Assembly: GCA_021186555.1 (NCBI GenBank)
Contig: JAJKFL010000003.1
Location: forward strand, 49,687,630-49,751,629
Direction: 5' to 3'
DNA from: Reticulitermes speratus
Taxonomy: Eukaryota > Arthropoda > Insecta > Blattodea > Rhinotermitidae
Length of the DNA stretch: 64,000 bases
The translations under genes were made by a program, and so were the position numbers. The first letter of the stretch is position 1; each line of letters begins with the position of its first letter. The notes under the pieces were generated by a model. The model saw only the letters and a program-made list of their open reading frames with translations, searched no databases and was not told the DNA's origin. Below are positions 61,126 to 64,000 of the stretch, piece after piece.

Positions 61126-61749
61126 TGTTTGCTTGTGCCTATGCTTTTAACATTTGGGTAATGATAAATTAAGGACTCTGTCCTGGGTTATGACACCATG
61201 CCATGTCCTGGAGGAACAGAATTTTCAGCTGTACTGCTGTGAAAAACCTGAAAACTTGCAGTAAGAAATCTTGAACCTTTGGGAGTCACCTTTGTTTCTG
61301 TGACTTTTCAGACTGGGAATGATGTCAGGAATAAGATTTGAAGTTACCTGAAAGTTGTCACTGTGTATGGTGGAGTTAGGCAGCTCATGCAGTTTGTTTG
61401 CAGTTTACTGTGACCACTTTTATCATTGATGGTACGCCATCTTACAACTCACGTATGTGGAAGAAGTGTTTATGTGGTTATCTAATTGGGTTGCCTGATT
61501 ACAATATTGACTGTCTCATATTTATGCGAATGAACTGTACTGTTGGTTAAAGTGCTGGCGTGGATTGGGGCAGAAATTTAAATGGTTCTTGCTCATAGTT
61601 TCTCATACATTTCACAATTCAGATATGGTAAGTGTGTTAGAATTATTTACTGCATTGAGTTTTGTAGAATTATACAGAAAACTGAAATTTACTGCTGCTG
61701 GTAGGCATCGATCGGACATTAAACCAAACCGAACAAATGGCTGACTTAA

Positions 61750-61930
61750 ATTTGAGGTTCTCACTGCAGTAAATGTTGTCATTCTCTGGGACATGATACC
61801 ATGCAGTCTTGTGGTTGGTGACGAACATCTTGGAGGAATATACTGCCACCATCTTCAGGATGGACATCTAAAGATTAGTAAATCATATACCAGATTTTAT
61901 GGTGTTATGTCCCAGAAGGCTGTGGTCTTA
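61750..61930 (-). repeat. PLE-type repeat arm with decayed hammerhead-like core
   Basis: Minus strand: ATCCTGAAGATGGTGGCAGT, then ATATTCCTCCAAGATGTTCG, in which CTGAAGA (complement of 61852-61858) is intact and the GAAACGTT block has become AAGATGTT. The end near ATCATGTCCCAGAGAATGAC resembles the CCCAGAAGA termini at 27895, 42037 and 3259. Confidence 0.4.
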
Positions 61931-63134
61931 AAAGTAACTGAATTGAAAGTAGAATTGGTGAGAAATTAATTTTTTTTTTATATTTTAATGTCACTTTTAC
62001 AAGAATTACCTTTAATAAATAAGCCTTTGAACATTACTTACATACAGATGGCATAATTCCCTTCATTCAGGACCTCATCTTTTTAACAACTGATAGTAAT
62101 TCATGTAATGGCACTTGTTTTTCCTTACATTGCCATTGATACATTCTGATTTTACGTTACTGACAAAGATTCACCCAACCTATTTGCAGACTGTAACCCT
62201 TGTCACACCTATGTATCTTAGAAATAATGGTAAATGCTCAGATGATAGGCCTCTGGGTCATTACACTGTGTAGGATCATAGGTATGTTCCGCCATTTTGT
62301 AGGAATGTGCTGCCTCCATTTTCAGTGTGACTGAATTAGGCTGGAGGCCGTACATTCATGTGAACCACCGGAACAGACATACCATCATGCACAGTGCAGT
62401 AACACAGAAGACCATATCTGGAGTAACACCCACTGTGAAAGCCTGACAGCTTACAAATGGTAACTGTATTCAGCTCTTACCAGATCCCATGTGATAAAGG
62501 CAGAAGAAATTACTTGATTTTCCACAGTGAAACTTCACAAGGGAGTGAGCAAATAGGTGTTAATAGTTCATTGGTATCATCTAACAGTCTGTACGCATGC
62601 ACACACAACATTATCACACAGATCACATATTTTTCACCAGTTTTGAAAGATACCTGGCATAATTGTAACACAAACTGTGATTGTAAGGAAAGCATTTCAT
62701 TATTGTAGTTCAGTTACACCAGGAGTTATTCATAGTCTAGGTATAGTTCAGGATCCAGCTTTGCGACTTTCTAAGGACTGAGCCAGGTTTAGCTAACTCA
62801 CACTTTGCCTACATTTCCCTAGCTTCTGCGGTCACAAAATTTAGTCCAGAACTATAGGGTGCACATACAGAATGCCTTTCAGGTTGCTGCAGTTTGGCTG
62901 TGATTGTCAAAATATTTGGACCATGAATTAATGTTTATGCTCATTAAAGTTTTTTGACTGTTTGAATCACAAATTGTTTTTAAGGTTTTCTCCTTCATTA
63001 CAAATATTCTTTTTTCACAGCTGTAGTAACCTACATAAATAAACATGCCATTTTTCCCAATATGGGAGTATTTGTGGCATCTTTATTTTGTAGCTGTGTA
63101 AGAAAGTTTGTTTATAGTTGAACTAAAAATTGAA
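61931..63134. other. Intergenic (or NAA15 intronic) sequence, nothing recognised
   Basis: AT-rich. No supportable exon or element. It leads into the 3' end of the minus-strand gene. Confidence 0.4.
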
Positions 63135-63159
63135 CTAGAATGCATTGACTGTACTGTCC

Positions 63160-64000
63160 TCATCTTTGCTCCTTTCTCTTTTTCCTCCTGTATCCCACTG
63201 ATTGATGAGATGCCTGACTTGGTAGTGGGTAAACGTATCCATTTGGATGCTGCTGTGATTGTCCTGCACCAACTGCTTGTGGTGTGATGAAATAAAAGTG
63301 ACCACCATCACCTGGAAATTTGTAAGATACGAGGGCTCCACCAGTTTGTGAGTTACTGAGCTGTCTGTTGTCGATAAATTCACTGAATGGATTCACAGGT
63401 AGTGAAGGGTTTTTGTAATTGATATTGATGTCATCTGCTAATGATATTGGTCCCTTATTGCCATTATTGTTTTCAGGAGAGTGTTCACTTTTTCCAGTGT
63501 AGCTGGGAACTGGAGTTGTGTCGTACTGTTTTTCTGTATTTACTGCATACTGTTGCTTTGAATTGGATAGCACAGTTTCTCGCACATAAGGTGGAATGGG
63601 CGTTGTTGGCACATTTTGGTCACCTGTTTGTAGCTTCTGGCCAAATATGGTGAAATATTTCTTAGTTATATCATCTAACAGTGTTTCATCCTGCTGGGTA
63701 AAATATGCATGCAGAGGGTTTGCGGTTGGATATATATTAACTTCAGCCTGAGGGCGTCGGAATCCACTAAACCTTGGTCGAGGTGTTGATTGATATTGTT
63801 GTCTTTGCTTGTTTTGTTCTCTGCTGTCTTCATAACTGTAGTGCATAGTTGGGCTTCCTGCTGTGACATCTTCCTGATCGCTGTACTGAGGAGGAAGAGC
63901 AGAGTAGAACTGTTGAACTTTTGGTGCCCTTGTACTCTGCTCATAACTGTATTCAAATAGTGTCCTAGGAGTTGATTGGTACTGTACTGATGATACAACT
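63160..64000 (-). CDS. Unrecognised Gln/Ser/Pro/Tyr-rich protein, C-terminal part (5' end beyond the window)
   Basis: An open minus-strand frame runs without a stop from the window edge to a stop at 63160-63162, giving about 279 residues; the Met at 63844-63846 is probably internal, because the frame stays open and compositionally alike upstream of it. The sequence is low-complexity and disordered-looking. QYQSTPR occurs twice about 60 residues apart, and each copy is near a Y-rich SYE motif (FEYSYEQ, HYSYEDS). Later parts include PTTPIPPYVRETVLSNSKQQ, GGHFYFITPQAVGAGQSQQH and a basic end YRRKKRKEQR. There are no cysteines or membrane segments in this part. The style recalls secreted cuticle or matrix proteins, but no domain (such as a chitin-binding RR motif) is visible; function unassigned. 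If NAA15 continues past the window on the + strand, this gene would be nested in its intron. Confidence 0.65.
   Translation of the reverse strand, partial: VVSSVQYQSTPRTLFEYSYEQSTRAPKVQQFYSALPPQYSDQEDVTAGSPTMHYSYEDSREQNKQRQQYQSTPRPRFSGFRRPQAEVNIYPTANPLHAYFTQQDETLLDDITKKYFTIFGQKLQTGDQNVPTTPIPPYVRETVLSNSKQQYAVNTEKQYDTTPVPSYTGKSEHSPENNNGNKGPISLADDININYKNPSLPVNPFSEFIDNRQLSNSQTGGALVSYKFPGDGGHFYFITPQAVGAGQSQQHPNGYVYPLPSQASHQSVGYRRKKRKEQR

Overview
This window is animal nuclear DNA, almost certainly from an insect. Genes are split into many short exons (about 33 to 390 bp) with GT-AG introns of up to 3 kb. The base composition is AT-rich, CpG is depleted except near gene starts, and old transposable elements are dense. 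The mix of tRNA-derived SINEs, Penelope-like (PLE) relics, pogo/Tigger and mariner DNA elements suggests a large polyneopteran genome such as a cockroach or termite. That placement is inference; no single sequence proves it.

Layout. (1) 1-5.5 kb, + strand: the last three coding exons and 3' UTR of cytosolic aconitase / iron regulatory protein 1. A hAT-like MITE holding a nested SINE and a Penelope-like relic sit in its introns. (2) 5.6-12.1 kb: intergenic, with CpG-rich stretches that probably hold a promoter and non-coding first exon(s) for the next gene, a ~40-bp tandem repeat and a long-armed palindromic element (10338-10846). (3) 12.1-25.15 kb, + strand: a seven-exon gene for a 330-residue single-pass membrane protein. 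It has one nine-cysteine ectodomain module and resembles a short insect TNF-receptor-like protein; I could not name it securely. (4) 25.15-31.9 kb: intergenic, with LINE and palindromic-repeat relics. (5) 31.9-40.55 kb, + strand: a complete RNA polymerase III subunit RPC3/C62 gene (POLR3C), 10 exons and 526 residues. One intron carries two facing tRNA-derived SINEs. (6) 44.6-58.8 kb, + strand: NAA15, the ribosome-anchoring subunit of the NatA N-terminal acetyltransferase. Eleven exons cover about 585 of the roughly 860 residues expected, with two single-base frame breaks. Its introns hold a near-intact mariner, a pogo-like element with an internal deletion, a SINE with perfect target-site duplications, and LINE fragments. 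(7) 58.8-63.1 kb: no recognisable exon, more repeats. (8) 63.16-64.0 kb, - strand: the 3' end of an unrecognised gene for a Gln/Ser/Pro/Tyr-rich protein, open to the window edge.

The genes are ordinary nuclear genes (iron sensing, receptor signalling, Pol III transcription, co-translational N-acetylation). Nothing suggests they form one pathway.

The most interesting signal is a set of about ten short motifs, spread across the window, of the form CTGANGA - short hairpin - GAAAC. Most sit in the arms of inverted-repeat elements, and one such element contains a degenerate Penelope-like reverse-transcriptase/endonuclease C-terminus. This is the catalytic-core layout of hammerhead ribozymes, which are known from Penelope-like retroelements. 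Other points worth a look are the two compensable frame breaks and missing C-terminus in NAA15, a mariner inserted 74 bp from a NAA15 splice acceptor, and facing SINEs inside a Pol III subunit gene.
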